This document shows, piece by piece, positions 11,306-23,050 of a stretch of DNA of 64,000 nt (its first letter is position 1; every line of letters starts with the position of its first letter). Both the position numbers and the translations under genes were made by a program. The stretch covers positions 1 to 64,000 of the forward strand of contig ML769447.1 in assembly GCA_009733575.1 (NCBI GenBank), read 5' to 3'. This DNA is from Gymnopus androsaceus JB14. Taxonomy: Eukaryota; Basidiomycota; Agaricomycetes; Agaricales; Omphalotaceae. The notes under the pieces are model-generated. The model was not told where the DNA came from. It worked only from the letters and a program-made list of their open reading frames with translations, and did not search any database.

Positions 11306-12423
11306 ATGGATCTCCTTCCAGTCGAACTGGTAGAGGAAATTCTCACCAAATGCTCCAAACACACTCTTGCACGCGTGGCTCGAACGAGTAAAGTCTACTG
11401 CACTCTCTCCGAAAAGCTTCTGTATGCCAATATACGCCTGCATACCGCAGGGGACACTCGTATGCTCACCCTTCGTAGCTGCCTTCGAACATTATCATCA
11501 CGCATCCAAAAAGCAGCTTACGTCAAATTCTTTGATCTTTACATTTTCGGCGCGCTGAAGGAGTTGGAACTGGATTATCTGCGCTCCGCCTTGGCTGGGA
11601 TGAAGAATCTCAAACACCTTTCTGTGGACGTCGAGAGTTTTCATGTGATGGCAGTGGCGGACGTCATCGCGACAGCTCTTAGGCAAGTAGTAAACCCAAT
11701 GGCTACCGTTTTGATTTTTACAATCTCTTGTAGGAGGTCCACATTCTCGTTAACCGCACTTCGAATACCAAGCATGATTGAATGTGATGCTTGGATTGCA
11801 TCTCAGCAGGACTTGAAAGCGGTGGTAATCTTTTACCACGATTGGACATGGGAGCCGGAGGCCAAGGATCTGAACCGCTTGCGGAGTTGGGTAACGCACT
11901 CAATGTCACCAGGAAAGAATATCTCTTTCGTCAAAAGTCGCTCCGGATGGCCCAGCGATCTCATTGCATTCCAGGTCTCACTCCGGAGTCTCTACACAGG
12001 TGGAACGCAAAAGACCTGACTCGTCTCTTCGTGTTCTCCCAATTCATCTCCGTGTTTTACCTGTTCGTGAACAGCCTTTCAGACTTTCAGAGGAACGTCG
12101 ATATCTGCAGAGAAGTCTCGACATCGTTTCCCTGGAATCCAGACGTTGGTGCTGGCGGTTGAAGACGGCGAGCTTGAACAGGTAAGAACCAATACCCAGA
12201 ATGAACCTGAAGCTCACGAGATGTTTCATTTCAGAGCATGAACAATGTAGCTGGTATTATTGCACCGTTCCTTGAGCTTAAAGCTCTTCGCATTCGCGTA
12301 TGGGAAGGCTCGTCGCGCATTGGCACATACATGGAATGCCTGGCACAGTTGTGGATCTCTCAGAGCAGAAAGTTGCAGTCTGTTGTATTTCCAGATATGA
12401 CGACCATCTACCGAAAAACATAG
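11306..12423 (+). CDS. F-box protein
   Basis: The protein begins MDLLPVELVEEILTKC followed by LARVARTSKVY, a typical F-box (residues about 1-45) of the kind that binds Skp1 in SCF ubiquitin ligases. The rest has leucine-rich spacing (LRSALAGMKNLKHLSV) as in substrate-binding parts of Agaricomycete F-box proteins. A GC-AG intron is proposed at 11683-11733 (AG|GCAAGT...TTGTAG), 51 bp and frame-preserving. The last intron (gtaag...tttcag before 12236) joins FPGIQTLVLAVEDGELEQ to SMNNVAGIIAPFLELKALRI, ending at TAG 12421-12423. The part between about 11810 and 12100 could not be resolved cleanly. Confidence 0.65.
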
Positions 12424-12842
12424 TAATTGTAGTCTAACTATCTAACTATAATATCAAACGACTCGTAAGTAGTTCCATAAGTTTGCAACCACCGCAAATT
12501 ACCATTTCGGATTCCTGGTTCTGCACAATCAAAAATGAGACCGGCAGCTCGAAACTTGTCCATACGTTCTGTAAGTAACTTCGTGTGGAAGAAGTCCTGA
12601 GGAGGTTATTTTGGCGTGCTGTAGAGCGGAGATATTACTGGGACCTAAACCTGAAGATTAAACGAAGGACAGATGGAGCGGAAAATTAGCCTAGTGTGAA
12701 TAAGATCCACATTATTGATTTTTCACAAGATGTTAATAAACTGGTCGAGAGCTTTGTAGAGAGACTGAATATGTTTAAATCCTACAAGTCCATTTGGAGC
12801 TTCTCATTGGGCTGTCAACTCTGCTACACTGTTCCAAAGCTA
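12424..12842. other. Intergenic between convergent genes
   Basis: No gene recognised between the F-box gene and the 3' end of the leftward carboxylesterase. Confidence 0.4.
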
Positions 12843-15325
12843 TCAATAGCGGAAGAGCAACATGAACAAGCTGAAGATCATCTGAAATCTAAACTGAATC
12901 TCATACCTGCATCGTTCAAGAAACGCCTCGCCCCGAACAATCGGATGTACATCCGCCTGATTATCGACAGTAATATTGAAAATCATCTCAGTATTGCCGT
13001 TGAAGAACATCTTCCAAGGAGGGGTGATATCATGTGCTGGATCGAGCTTGTCGTTGGGATCCAAGGAAATCACGAATGATAAGAATGACTGTGAGAATGC
13101 AGCCGAAAAGGATGCGTTGGGGAAGATTAATCGTCCCGTGTCACTGCGAGATAGAGCGAGAAGAGGTGTACTTATAGCGTTAGCTTGAAGGTAAAGTGGA
13201 AAAGATTGTGGCTTGCTGAGGGAAATAGAAAATGACGTCCATTTCATGAGTAGCCGGAGGAATAGCTGAGGTCGGACGCTATTAGATATTGCGAAGCCAC
13301 GGTACGTAGGCAATAACATACCAAATTCTCCTTGTAAAAAATAACCAGTCAGAAACATATGCAGCCATACAAAATGCACTAACCTTGAACGCATTGAAAT
13401 TTTCTGGTGGAAAGCATCCAGAAGATAATAACTTGGACACTTGAAAATCGCTACAACACAACATGATTGAGGACTGGTAATTTTGAGAGAAGGATCACAC
13501 ATACAGTCTCCCATAATCGCATCAATCTCTTCAAGAATACTATTTCCTACCCCTACATATTGTTTCGCGGCTTCATCATCCTGCTCGGGGCCAAAGTTCG
13601 GAAAGAGTTCGCCAGCATCAACCGAAGTGTTCATCACTACCCCAGTCTGGTCCACGAAAAGTACGCCTTCATTGGTATTTGTGACGGCAAGAAGGGCTTG
13701 CTAAGTAAAGTAAAGCAAAGAATATCCCGGCTTTAGAGCAGAAAAGCTCACTCACGCCATTGATTTTGCCTTCCTTCAAAGCTACCGTCGGTCTTTGTGT
13801 GATAAAAGTACCATCGACGACAGGAGCCCAACCTAAAAATATTGTGAATTGTATGAAAGCATGTGTAGGGCTCGCGCCGTACCGCACGTCCCGAAGAAGG
13901 CTGCAGTGTTGATGTTGACACTCACAGTTCTCAGAATAGCGAGCTCAGTAGCTCTGAGACAAGCTAAGGGGTCAATGGTGGAGGAGCAGCTGTAGACATC
14001 ACGATTAGTTGAAGCGATTCAACAAAAAATAGATGCGACAAATTTGGTTTGTGAAAGAACTTCCGAGTAAATACCCTATGGTAAATGAATTATTAAAATC
14101 ATTGAGGGACGTATGGTTTAATACAAACCTCAAGAATAGGATCATCAAATGCGTATTGCGAGGGTAAGAAGGTTGAACTCGTGATAGCAGCTCGGAAAAG
14201 TGGTGGAGAAGTCTGTCCATCCTGAGCTATGATGTGCTGTATAACGGATCCGGCACCTGTATATGCATAGAATGTCAGTTATTAGTACTTGTACTTGGTA
14301 GGGATCGCGCAAGGATACGCACCTGCTGATTCACCCCAAAGGGTGACCTTTTCAGGGTCTCCGCCGAAATCCGAGATCTACAGGACAAAAAGAAATGGAG
14401 ATGGTGAGCTTCGGTAGACGAAAGATGTCCGTACGTGTTCATTGACCCAGCGTAACGCAAAATGTTGGTCCACTAACGCAAAAGTGTCAGCCAGGGAGTT
14501 TATAATCAAACGGTGATACTGACATATGCCAGCGTTGAGGTCACCGTCATCCTTGACGTCCTTTCCCGCAAGGAAACCTAGGGATTTCTTTAGCTCAAAC
14601 GCAAATTTTCACGTACGAAAAGACATACCGAACATACCCAGCCTGTACTGTAAAACCACCGCTATCACCTCATTATTGGCTTCCTGAAGGAGGTCTGAAA
14701 CGAAAAAGGAGGAGCCATTCCCACCGACATAGCTAGCATACGAATGAGTGTTCGGTATCCTCCGGCAATTGAGATTACCCACCCGCCTCTAGTGCGTTTG
14801 AATCAGCATTGAAGTACTCTAATAGCAGCTGGGATTATTTGCCCGTGAATCCAAACCACAGTTGGAAAAGAGGGCGTCGAAGAGATGGTGTCTCCCGGTA
14901 TGGCCACACTAAGCAAGCACAACATTTCGGAATACTGAAGATATAGACAGATCCAACGATGACGAACCTTATAAACAAACAATCTTCCGAATCTGTCACC
15001 AAGCCTTGTACACATTCTGGCGGCTCAGTATCGGCTACCTGTACACCGTTAATATGTGCAGGTGGTTGAGGTGCACGGAACCGCAGGTCCCCTGAAACAG
15101 AAAAGTACATTTATTTGCCAGAATAATTCATAGAATAGGATGGTACTGACCAGTTGGAGGAGCTGCGTACTACCGCATACCCAAGAAGTTGACGTCGAAT
15201 ACACCTTGGTATTGAGCATAACCTACATCCACAATGAGGCCGTTCGGATCTGAGCGAGGCTTGCTGGGAGAACAGCTTGACGCGACTGCGCAAGATAGAA
15301 GGACCAATAGACAGAGTCCGAACAT
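12843..15325 (-). CDS. Secreted type-B carboxylesterase/lipase
   Basis: The start at 15325 opens a signal peptide (MFGLCLLVLLSCAVASS). Through about ten short introns the family signature is followed: FLGMRYAAPP, LRFRAPQPP, SEDCLF, VVWIHG joined by a GC-AG intron (14789-14842) to GGW, then VTLWGESAGA with the nucleophile Ser, NEGVLFVDQ with the acidic residue, and a probable catalytic His in PATHEMDVIFYFP. The C-terminus reads SFAQ-like SQSFLSFVISLDPNDK and TPPWKMF. All three triad residues and the HGGGW oxyanion loop are visible. The exon around 13180-13280 does not join cleanly, so a lesion or missed intron is possible there. It should hydrolyse carboxylic esters outside the cell. It is divergent from the MFS transporter. 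Confidence 0.85.
14789..14842 (-). other. Probable GC-AG intron inside the oxyanion-hole codons
   Basis: On the minus strand the coding sequence reads VWIHG and then gcaaat...cactag. Removing these 54 bases as a GC-AG intron joins CAC GG to A GGC GGG TGG and restores HGGGW, the conserved oxyanion-hole motif. Reading through instead gives HGQII and a stop. Confidence 0.7.
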
Positions 15326-16003
15326 TTCGAACGATGGGGGATGCCTTGAGGTACAGTCAAGCGGTCCACCACCAACTTGTATTCTCACTAGCGTCAGTGA
15401 TGATGTCCGAAAGAGATGATAGTATTTGTGTCAGGTGAGCGAGCAACTGAGACTCCAATCTGCCTCATGCCCTGGCTTCTTCCGCTTCGTCAACAGTGAG
15501 TAGACCAGCCCTCTTGTTTCGTAGTATAAGTACATGGCAGGAACCATTTAACATCCTAAGGCTGTCAGAAGACCGACATATTTATCCAGTAGTAGGAGCT
15601 TGACCATAGTTGCGCGTTGAACCAACGAATTTGCCGTAGGTTCGGAGCCCCTTGCAGAGAAAAGCGTTGGATTTTAGCGCCCATTCGCGCGAGCGGCTAT
15701 TGATCAACCGTCAGTTTGATCTAACTTCCTGCTCTTTTTGTTCCTTGAATCCTCTTTTTGACGTCGACATAACATATGTACAGCAGGACCCGCATACCCT
15801 CGAGCTACAGGTAGGTTGATTTATCCTCAGCGTGAATTCGCTCAATGCTCTTTCGCGATCTAGGAAACGCTTGATAATAGCAAATGTATCATTTGTATTG
15901 GGAGCTCCGATTCACAGCGGAAGTGTAGCCTTTAAAAGCAACTGAATTCACGAAAATTCCCAGCTCCCACTGTCAACGCGCGCTCTCTCCAGTACTTGTC
16001 GAT
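15326..16003. promoter_or_regulatory. Shared promoter region of esterase and MFS genes
   Basis: 678 bases separate the divergent starts of the carboxylesterase (15325, leftward) and the transporter (16004, rightward). No coding frame was recognised. The arrangement could allow co-regulation, but no specific operator was found. Confidence 0.4.
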
Positions 16004-18043
16004 ATGACAAAACCCGAAGACGCGCCTCCAGATGATTCCTCACCTTCCTCACCATTGAGCAATGGCAGGATATCGTTGAAGGCCGCCGGGACAGTAATCA
16101 CGAACGATGCGGAATCCGAGGCCAATGGGGAATCCCATGATTCTGAAGAGGTTACCGCGCAAACATTGTTTGAAGAGGTTCCTGAGGGTGGGTTTGCAGG
16201 GTGGTTAACAGTTTTTGGAGCGTCAGTCGTTCTATGTGGTTCACTCTCATATGACCAGCATGGCTCAAGCCTCTCACGTAGATTTCTGGTGCAATTTTGT
16301 GGGTTCGGATACACGGCGTCCTTTGGGGTATATCAAGGTTTTTACAGAGCATTATTGACTGTGGTCTTATATTGATTATGTCGGCCTAATTACAGATTTC
16401 TACACGACAGTATACATCACGAATGAGACCTCATCTACGATTTCGTGAGTAGAATACTTAACTCACGTTTCCTGCAACTAATGACTATCGCCTAGCTGGA
16501 TAGGTGGCATAAACGCTTTCATGACGATCACAGGTGGTTTAATTGCAGGGAGGTTTTTCGACAGGGGATATTTGTAAGTACTACTACGCTCTTGCAGACA
16601 GACGCATCGCTCATTCCATTTATATAATGTCCTGGCTCAGTTATTACCTTGTAATTGGAGGCGCGATACTAGAGTCTTTTTGCCTGTTCATGTTGTCTTT
16701 GGCGAAGCCGAATCAGTTCTATCAAGTGAGCCCGCTCCTTCCATATTTTATTACTTTCCTTGTTCTCATTCTTTCTTCTAGGTCTTCCTAAGTCAAGGTC
16801 TTGGTGTGGGTCTTGCAGCAGGTATCATGTATGTCCCCTCCGTCGCGGTCGTCTCGCACTACTTTCGCAAGCGCCGAGCTCTCGCCATGACCATAGTCGC
16901 CTCAGGATCATCCGTTGGTTCCATCATCCATCCAATCATGCTAAACAACCTTTTGGGTTCGATTGGATTTGCCAATGCCGCACGAGCAAATGCAGGTCTG
17001 GTCTCGGGGCTGTTACTGATTGCGTGTGGAATGATGCGTACGAGACTTCCACCAAATCCAGCACCGATTGGACTCCGGGAGGCGTTGGCCAAGTTCTCGA
17101 AGGATAGCGCGTATGTTTGTGCTACGGTTGGGTGAGTCTATATTTGTGGTGACTGATACTTACACTTCTGATACTTGTATTCCTCAATTACTAGAATGAT
17201 GATCTTCTCCGTAGGATATTATTACCCACTGTTTTACATCCAGCTAGATGCGTCACTTCATGGGATCAATTCGACATTCGTATTCTATATTGTGGGCATT
17301 TCCCTCCAGCCGCGCCTCCCTGACTCTCATTACCGTTTCAGCTTGTCATCCTGAATGCCTCGTCAGTCGTAGGCCGCCTGACACCTGGCTTCGTCGCGCA
17401 TCGTCTGGGTGTAGCAAATATAATCACGTTTGGTATGGGTGCCTGCTCGATAGTAATTCTTGGTATGATTGGGTTAGATCGGGGAGTAGCAGGATACGTA
17501 ATCGTTGCAATATTGTTTGGATTTTGCGCTGGAACTTGTACGTTGCAGTTTCTCGCTTTGAGTCTCTGTGCCGTGTACCGACATTGAGTTTGCAGATATC
17601 TCTCTTGCAGGCCCACTTCTTGCTAGTTTTGCAGACAATCAAGCAGAGATTGGGTGCGTCTTTCCGTTCAATGAATTACTATGCTCTCCTAACGCTCGTT
17701 GTCCTAAACAGTGCCAGAATGGGAATTGGATTTTCTTTTTCTGGCATTGGCGCGTTAATAGGTGAGGCATCTAACGATATCATGTCTTTTGCCTACGTTC
17801 CTAATTTTACTCTGCGTATAGGAGGTCCAATCGATGGTGCACTAGCTACTAATAAATTTATTTGGTGGAAGCCTGCGTTGTTTAGCGGGGTAAGTACTCC
17901 TTTCCTGCGCGCCTGAATTTTTCTGACTTTATCTGCTCCTCATCCAGCTGGCAGCTTTCTTCGGATTCTGTTCTATGCTATCCATGATGCTGATTTTGCG
18001 CCGTCGAAACCTGAAGCAGATTAAAGAAAAAGAGAAAGCGTAG
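16004..18043 (+). CDS. MFS transporter, monocarboxylate (MCT) type
   Basis: A disordered acidic N-terminus (about 60 residues) is followed by PEGGFAGWLTVFGA, joined by an intron (gtcagt...cgtag) to FLVQFCGFGYTASFGVYQ, the classic first helix of fungal MCT-like permeases. Later exons give GGINAFMTITGGLIAGR, GLAAGIMYVPSVAVVSHYF with FRKRRALAMTIVASGSS (the central MFS loop), a second bundle including VVGRLTPGFVAHRLG, and GGPIDGALA. About nine introns; stop TAG 18041-18043. Twelve membrane helices are expected. Members carry monocarboxylates or related organic acids and some export metabolites; the substrate here is unknown. It shares its upstream region with a carboxylesterase. Confidence 0.9.
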
Positions 18044-19762
18044 CAAATTTAGCTTTTGCGCTTTTGGGCATGTCGATGCATTTAATAATCCAAGTCAGCG
18101 ACCTACATGTCTAAATGATAAAACTACAACCTTCACGGGATACCGATGACATGATAACATGCATGATTTAGAACGACTATTCCTGACTATGTATCCGTAC
18201 TAATAACAAAAGCGTAGTCTATCTACCATGGAATAATGAAGAGCTCTTATCTTATTTGGTCTGATCATGGAGCGCGTAGAGCAGCCAGTAATTGAATCCA
18301 AAGAAAATCACGAACGTTCTCAGATATTCCCAATTGGTTATGATGTATCTTAACTTTCAGTTTTCAAGTATCGAAGTATGTGTATATTTATCGACACCTA
18401 ATTGATACCTTGAGAGTGCTTGAGAGTGTCTGGTAACAATCTGGTAGAGGAAGAGAAGTGGAATGAGTACTCAGAGCCTAGAGTGAATTTGGAGTGAATG
18501 TCGGAAGAAAATGTTGGCGAATCATCATGTATCAATGTTAAAATCATAAAGCAAAGCAGGAAAATATCCCGATGGGTCTGGAAATTACTAGTCCAGCAAT
18601 AATCGACTATACTTTTATAAGCAAACTGACGGAAGTGGTAATTCTAGCACCCATTCGCATGCCTTCCATCGTAATTTAGCACACTGGTGTGTCCCTTCAG
18701 GTTATTAACTAGGACTGAGGCGCTTTCAATAAGGCGACAAAGAGGGTAGTTAGAAAGCTTGAAGCTGTAAGTCTGTGCTGAGCGCTTAAAGTCTTATTTG
18801 GGTAATTGTACAGATCTAGACGTCCTTCCTCAGGCTGACTTCAGAATCTTTTCTGCCCAAAAATCGACCACAATTACTGAATGCTCAGCTTATTTTTCTC
18901 CCTCAACCTTCATGGTGTGGCGTGACACGGCTCAAAGCGATCAGCGCCTAATGCCGACGGACTCGGAAGTAAGATGCCAGCCGTCCGGCATTTGGCCAAC
19001 TTTCTCTCTGAATCTTCATCGCTCCTGGTTCGCTCAGCTCAGCCTGGATGCAATTACCAGCAAGGCTGTGATATCTTAAGCTTTGCACATCATTATCAGG
19101 AGAATTCAGCCAAGATTCAGTGGTCCGTTAGAATCTTTCCCTGCATCTCACCCACGATTATTTCCGGAAAGCGGTATGCCTTGGTCTCTTCTGTGCCTAC
19201 CGTATCTCCACCGGCCGAGTCGTAAATCCAGTATGGTCGTGAATATTATTCTCGAAATCTCACATTCGACTCTGCACCATTTCCAGAGACAATCAACAGG
19301 CTGAATCACAAATGAAGTTGGTTGATATTTTCGTATAAGAAACCCTTCATGGAGCTGGTGAGTTTACTGTAAACTTTTTTTTCCCGGGCACGCCTGATTT
19401 TATCGATTGCAGATACGTCGAAGCGCAGCAATGTTGAACTGGATATTCCGAAATCCTTGGCTTTTGGCTGACGACCGACCAGGTGGCACCAAAAGCTGTA
19501 TCTAACTCCGATAGAAGATAGGATGGAGGACAGGATAGAGAGAGATTATAGCTTGGCATATCTCGCCACTTCAAGTTCAAGTTCAAGCTGTGGTCCTCGA
19601 TCAAATTTCTGCGTACCTCCGCCCTTGGCGTATTCTCTCTTCACGGAATTGCCAAGACGTTGGATAGAAATCTCTTTTAAGTCGTATGGAAACTTGAGTA
19701 ATCGTACCATTCCTTGCCTCCTACGCTCAAAAGTCCCACTCTCCACTCAGAGTCTATAACAC
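18044..19762. other. Long intergenic stretch, no gene recognised
   Basis: 1.7 kb with only short, scattered frames. Frames near 18798-19079 and 19347-19604 have no domain and no splice logic joining them. Nothing further can be supported. Confidence 0.35.
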
Positions 19763-21060
19763 ATGCCTACCTCGACAACAAACTCATCCCCTCTTCGCAT
19801 GTCACGAACAACGTCAACATCTCCAGAACCTACGTTGACCGATACACTGCGCATGTTCCCGACTCGCGTCATACCTAGTACATCTCTATCCGAACTTTGG
19901 CGCGCCGACGTCGACACTACCAAATGTGCATTCCAAATGAACGCCTACTACATCATGTCAGGTTTAATGTAAGTTGGTCTGCATTTCGCCGAAACCAACT
20001 CTCATTCACCCATTCTTGCCTTTCACAGAAACGCGATATCCTTCTCAGCAACATTCGTCTGGTGTGGATTCCAAACAGGCAACACCGTCCAGCTCGCCAT
20101 TGCCCTCGCGCGCATATGGGAGGGCCATCCATGAAGGGTTCATGATCGATGATAAACAATCCCTGGCGTCGTTGACGACGTTCGTACTTGGTGCCCTGCT
20201 TGCGAGGTTTTGCGAACGAATCTTCCAAAAATTGTTCTTGGCTACTAGTCCGAAGAGCAGAGGTTGGTTGTGGCTGGGAACGATGCTTCAGGCTGCGTTG
20301 ACAATGTCCGCGGCTATTACGAGTTGGCAGAGTGGCCAAGGGTATCCAGGGATTTCTGATGATCGGTGCGCTTGTTTGCCTTTTTCGTTTTGACCTACGG
20401 ACTCCTGGAGCTGACATTCGTACGCGGTAAATTACAGATATAGTGTTGGTCCCGCATGGAGCGACGCCGTCTCGTTCCTATCCATTATCTTTCATGTCGA
20501 TGAGTATGGGCATGCAGGGAGCGATGAGTCTTCGCCTCAGGACCAATTCCGGAGCAACTCGTATGTTATGTTGCTGTATCTCCGTGGATGCTAACCAAGT
20601 CAATTTCTAGTCCCTCTTCACCACAACATGGGTCGAGCTCGCCGGCCTCGAAGCCCTCTTTCGGGTAAACCAGTTCAACACGGCCAGAGATCAGCGGATA
20701 ATAGGAATTGCGAGTGTTTTCCTCGGTAAGTCCCTCCCTGCTCAATCCTCCCTCAATGACTCCATATCTGATTCCTTGGCTTTCACAGGTGCACTAGCAG
20801 GCCGTGGACTCATTTTTCGCCTTGGCTCACCAGGCGCACTGGGTGTTGCCACAGGATTGAGAATCATGATAGCCTTTAGCTGGGTATTCGTCCCTAGTGC
20901 GGAAGACTGGTCCGAGTGTAATCGGGATCGTTATGATGACAAGTTTCCCTCTTTAAACTTGGAGAAGGAGAAGGAGAAGAGGGCAAGAGACGATTCTGCT
21001 GTATCAACAGGCGCAACAGGCGCTATGGACTCTAGATCTGTGACTTTTTCTTCTGTATGA
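19763..21060 (+). CDS. DUF1275 (YoaK-like) membrane protein, disrupted
   Basis: The protein opens with a disordered Ser/Thr-rich head and FQMNAYYIMSGLMNAISF, then TFVWCGFQTGNTVQLAIALA, the DUF1275 signature. Further exons give DDKQSLASLTTFVLGALLAR, SMSMGMQGAMSLRLRTNSGA and LFTTTWVELAGLEALF, finishing with a charged tail at 21060. Six or seven hydrophobic helices are expected. Frames do not match at three points, each fixed by one base: 20117-20124 (GGGAGGG), about 20491 and 20612-20614 (CCC). Three lesions in one gene make a pseudogene plausible, but the protein is otherwise well kept. Molecular function of the family is not settled. Confidence 0.7.
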
Positions 21061-21223
21061 ATGATCAATCAAGCTTTACCACCATTCTCTAGACCTATTC
21101 CGTTGCCTTGGAGTCATGACCCTTTGTACTATGTACGACGAGGTTTATCGGGCCTTTGTCAATTCTCTTATAGATTCCCTTTGAACGCAATCCTTGTAAT
21201 TTGTCTCTTTGTTCAACCCAGGT

Positions 21224-21233
21224 ATATATAAGC
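21224..21233 (+). promoter_or_regulatory. TATA-like box before the second F-box gene
   Basis: TATATATAAG-type sequence lies about 50-60 bases upstream of the ATG at 21282, a usual spacing. Confidence 0.35.
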
Positions 21234-21281
21234 TACGAAGAGGCCACAAGATTACTCTCATCTTTCCCTTCATATATAAGA

Positions 21282-22674
21282 ATGTCGTTGATCAGCGTGG
21301 TGGGTTGTTTTTTTGTACTTGCGGCGGACGGTTCTCGAAGCTCACAGTTTCTCTTTTCAGTGGCGTATGGGCTTGAGGCCCGAGCTTCCACTAGAGCTTC
21401 TTTATAACGTCGTCGACATCTGCGCTCGTAACAATTCTTTGAAAGAGCTCAGGACTCTTAGACTGGTCTCCCGCTCTCTAAATCGTCAGGCACGGAAACA
21501 CTTATGGAACCATATCGCCCTTCCTCCAAGGAAAGCAGTCAGACTGGATCGAGACGGGAAAGATTTTTCCTTCCTGGTAGATGCCTTGTCGTCATTGCCA
21601 GATATACCTTATACACCAAATCTCTATATATGGCATCATACCCCCCAGAAGTTTTGTCGCCTTTCCTTCAGAGACTGACTTTCAGTGCACTACATCAAGT
21701 CACCATTCATGGATACGATCCTCGCGTCTCGAAAGCTCCTGCTTCCGTTACACTCTTCAAAGCTGCTTCGAACGAATCCTACCGTCCACACCTTGAAAGC
21801 TGTGTACCATTTAGGATGAATGCAATTGCCTTCCTCGAGCTCTTATCGCAGGCGGAACTGCACGAGCTACAACACTGCACACTGGATAATATTAACACCA
21901 CCATTGATGATAGTTGGGACGACTATCTCAGTAATCCGAGTTCGGGCTCGGTGGACAATTTCCTGGTGAAACGAAGCCAGGAGAAGAGTGCAGCACGTTC
22001 GCCATTGACATCTCTCTATTTGAATCGCGTTACCAATCTTCCTAACACGGCGTTTAACAAGGCCCTTTTTGGACACCCTCACTCTCTGTTCGATATCTCC
22101 ACTCTTGAAAATCTTACCCTATGCATCGCCAGTTATCCCCCTGTTCCGCTTTGGCACTTCAACGAAGTTATTGGACTATGTTGTCCCTCAGTCAAGTCGC
22201 TGACAATTCGAAATTGGCAAGGTCGGTGAAAAAAAAAATTGCTGGTTGCATTATCTGATCATGAATTAGATGTCGCTCATTCAGACGCTTCCTTACTCAC
22301 AAAGTTTAACAATGTGACCCATATCGCTTTTGACTTTTATGGAGGCACTGGGCTCGGAGGTTTAAAAGCGTCAATGGAATTGGCACTAGAGCACCTTGCG
22401 CAGCTAAAGTCCCTGAAGAAGCTGAACTTTACCATTGAATCGTACAGGAAATTGGGATCTCTAGTGCTAGGGCTTGAGGAGGGATTGGATGCTTTGTGTC
22501 ATGAAGTTACTGGCATCGAGGAAATAGGTACGGATTGAATTTTGAAGCCAACTTTAACTAACGGGCTTCACGACAGTGATTTCGGTCAAATCGTTAAGCT
22601 CGGAAAACTATGACCGCGAAGAAGTTTTCGTTTGGGATAGGGAGAGGTGTCTTTTATCAACTGAAGTTTTATAG
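21282..22674 (+). CDS. F-box-like protein with one frameshift
   Basis: A short first exon (MSLISV) splices (gtgggt...ttttcag) to WRMGLRPELPLELLYNVVD, an F-box-like start followed by LRLVSRSLNRQARKHLW. The frame changes at the C6 run 21641-21646: before it reads LPDIPYTPNLYIWHH, after it VLSPFLQRLTFSALHQVTI. One more C would keep it open. Later introns lie at about 22221-22268 (joining NWQ to DVAHSDASLLTKF) and 22526-22575, and the last exon stops at TAG 22672-22674. The C-terminal part is the leucine-rich type usual for this family. Expected role: substrate adaptor of an SCF ubiquitin ligase, inferred from the F-box only. Confidence 0.65.
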
Positions 22675-23050
22675 TTTGACCGTCCTGTATTACTATATAG
22701 ACCCAACTGGCCTCTTCGATATAATAATATTCCATGAGATAGGTTTTGCGACTGGTTTGTATGGGAGACGAATATGGAACGTTTTAGATAGTTTCGTAGA
22801 GGCGTTTAACTTTTAGATAGTTCGTAGAGGCGCTTATGTATGGAAACGGGCGTCAATTCTCACTTCTCACTTCCAATTCCAAAGTTCTGTAACTTCCGTT
22901 TGACTTTCTACCGTCTTCTTTATTGATGTTCTTCGGCGCTTCATACTTCCCCGAACAGGAAAGTGCGACTAGTCAATTGTCGGAACCGCGGAACTATCAT
23001 TTGATGTTAAATAAATTTCGAGATAAGGGCTGTTGACAATCCTCATCTGC
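22675..23050. other. Intergenic, no gene seen
   Basis: Includes a short direct repeat of TTTTAGATAGTTTCGTAGAGGCG-like sequence near 22783-22830. No coding feature. Confidence 0.35.

Noticed and set aside
6219..18043. A full terpenoid gene cluster
   Set aside because: Only the cyclase is clearly biosynthetic; no P450, dehydrogenase or pathway regulator was seen and RQT4 and F-box genes lie between.
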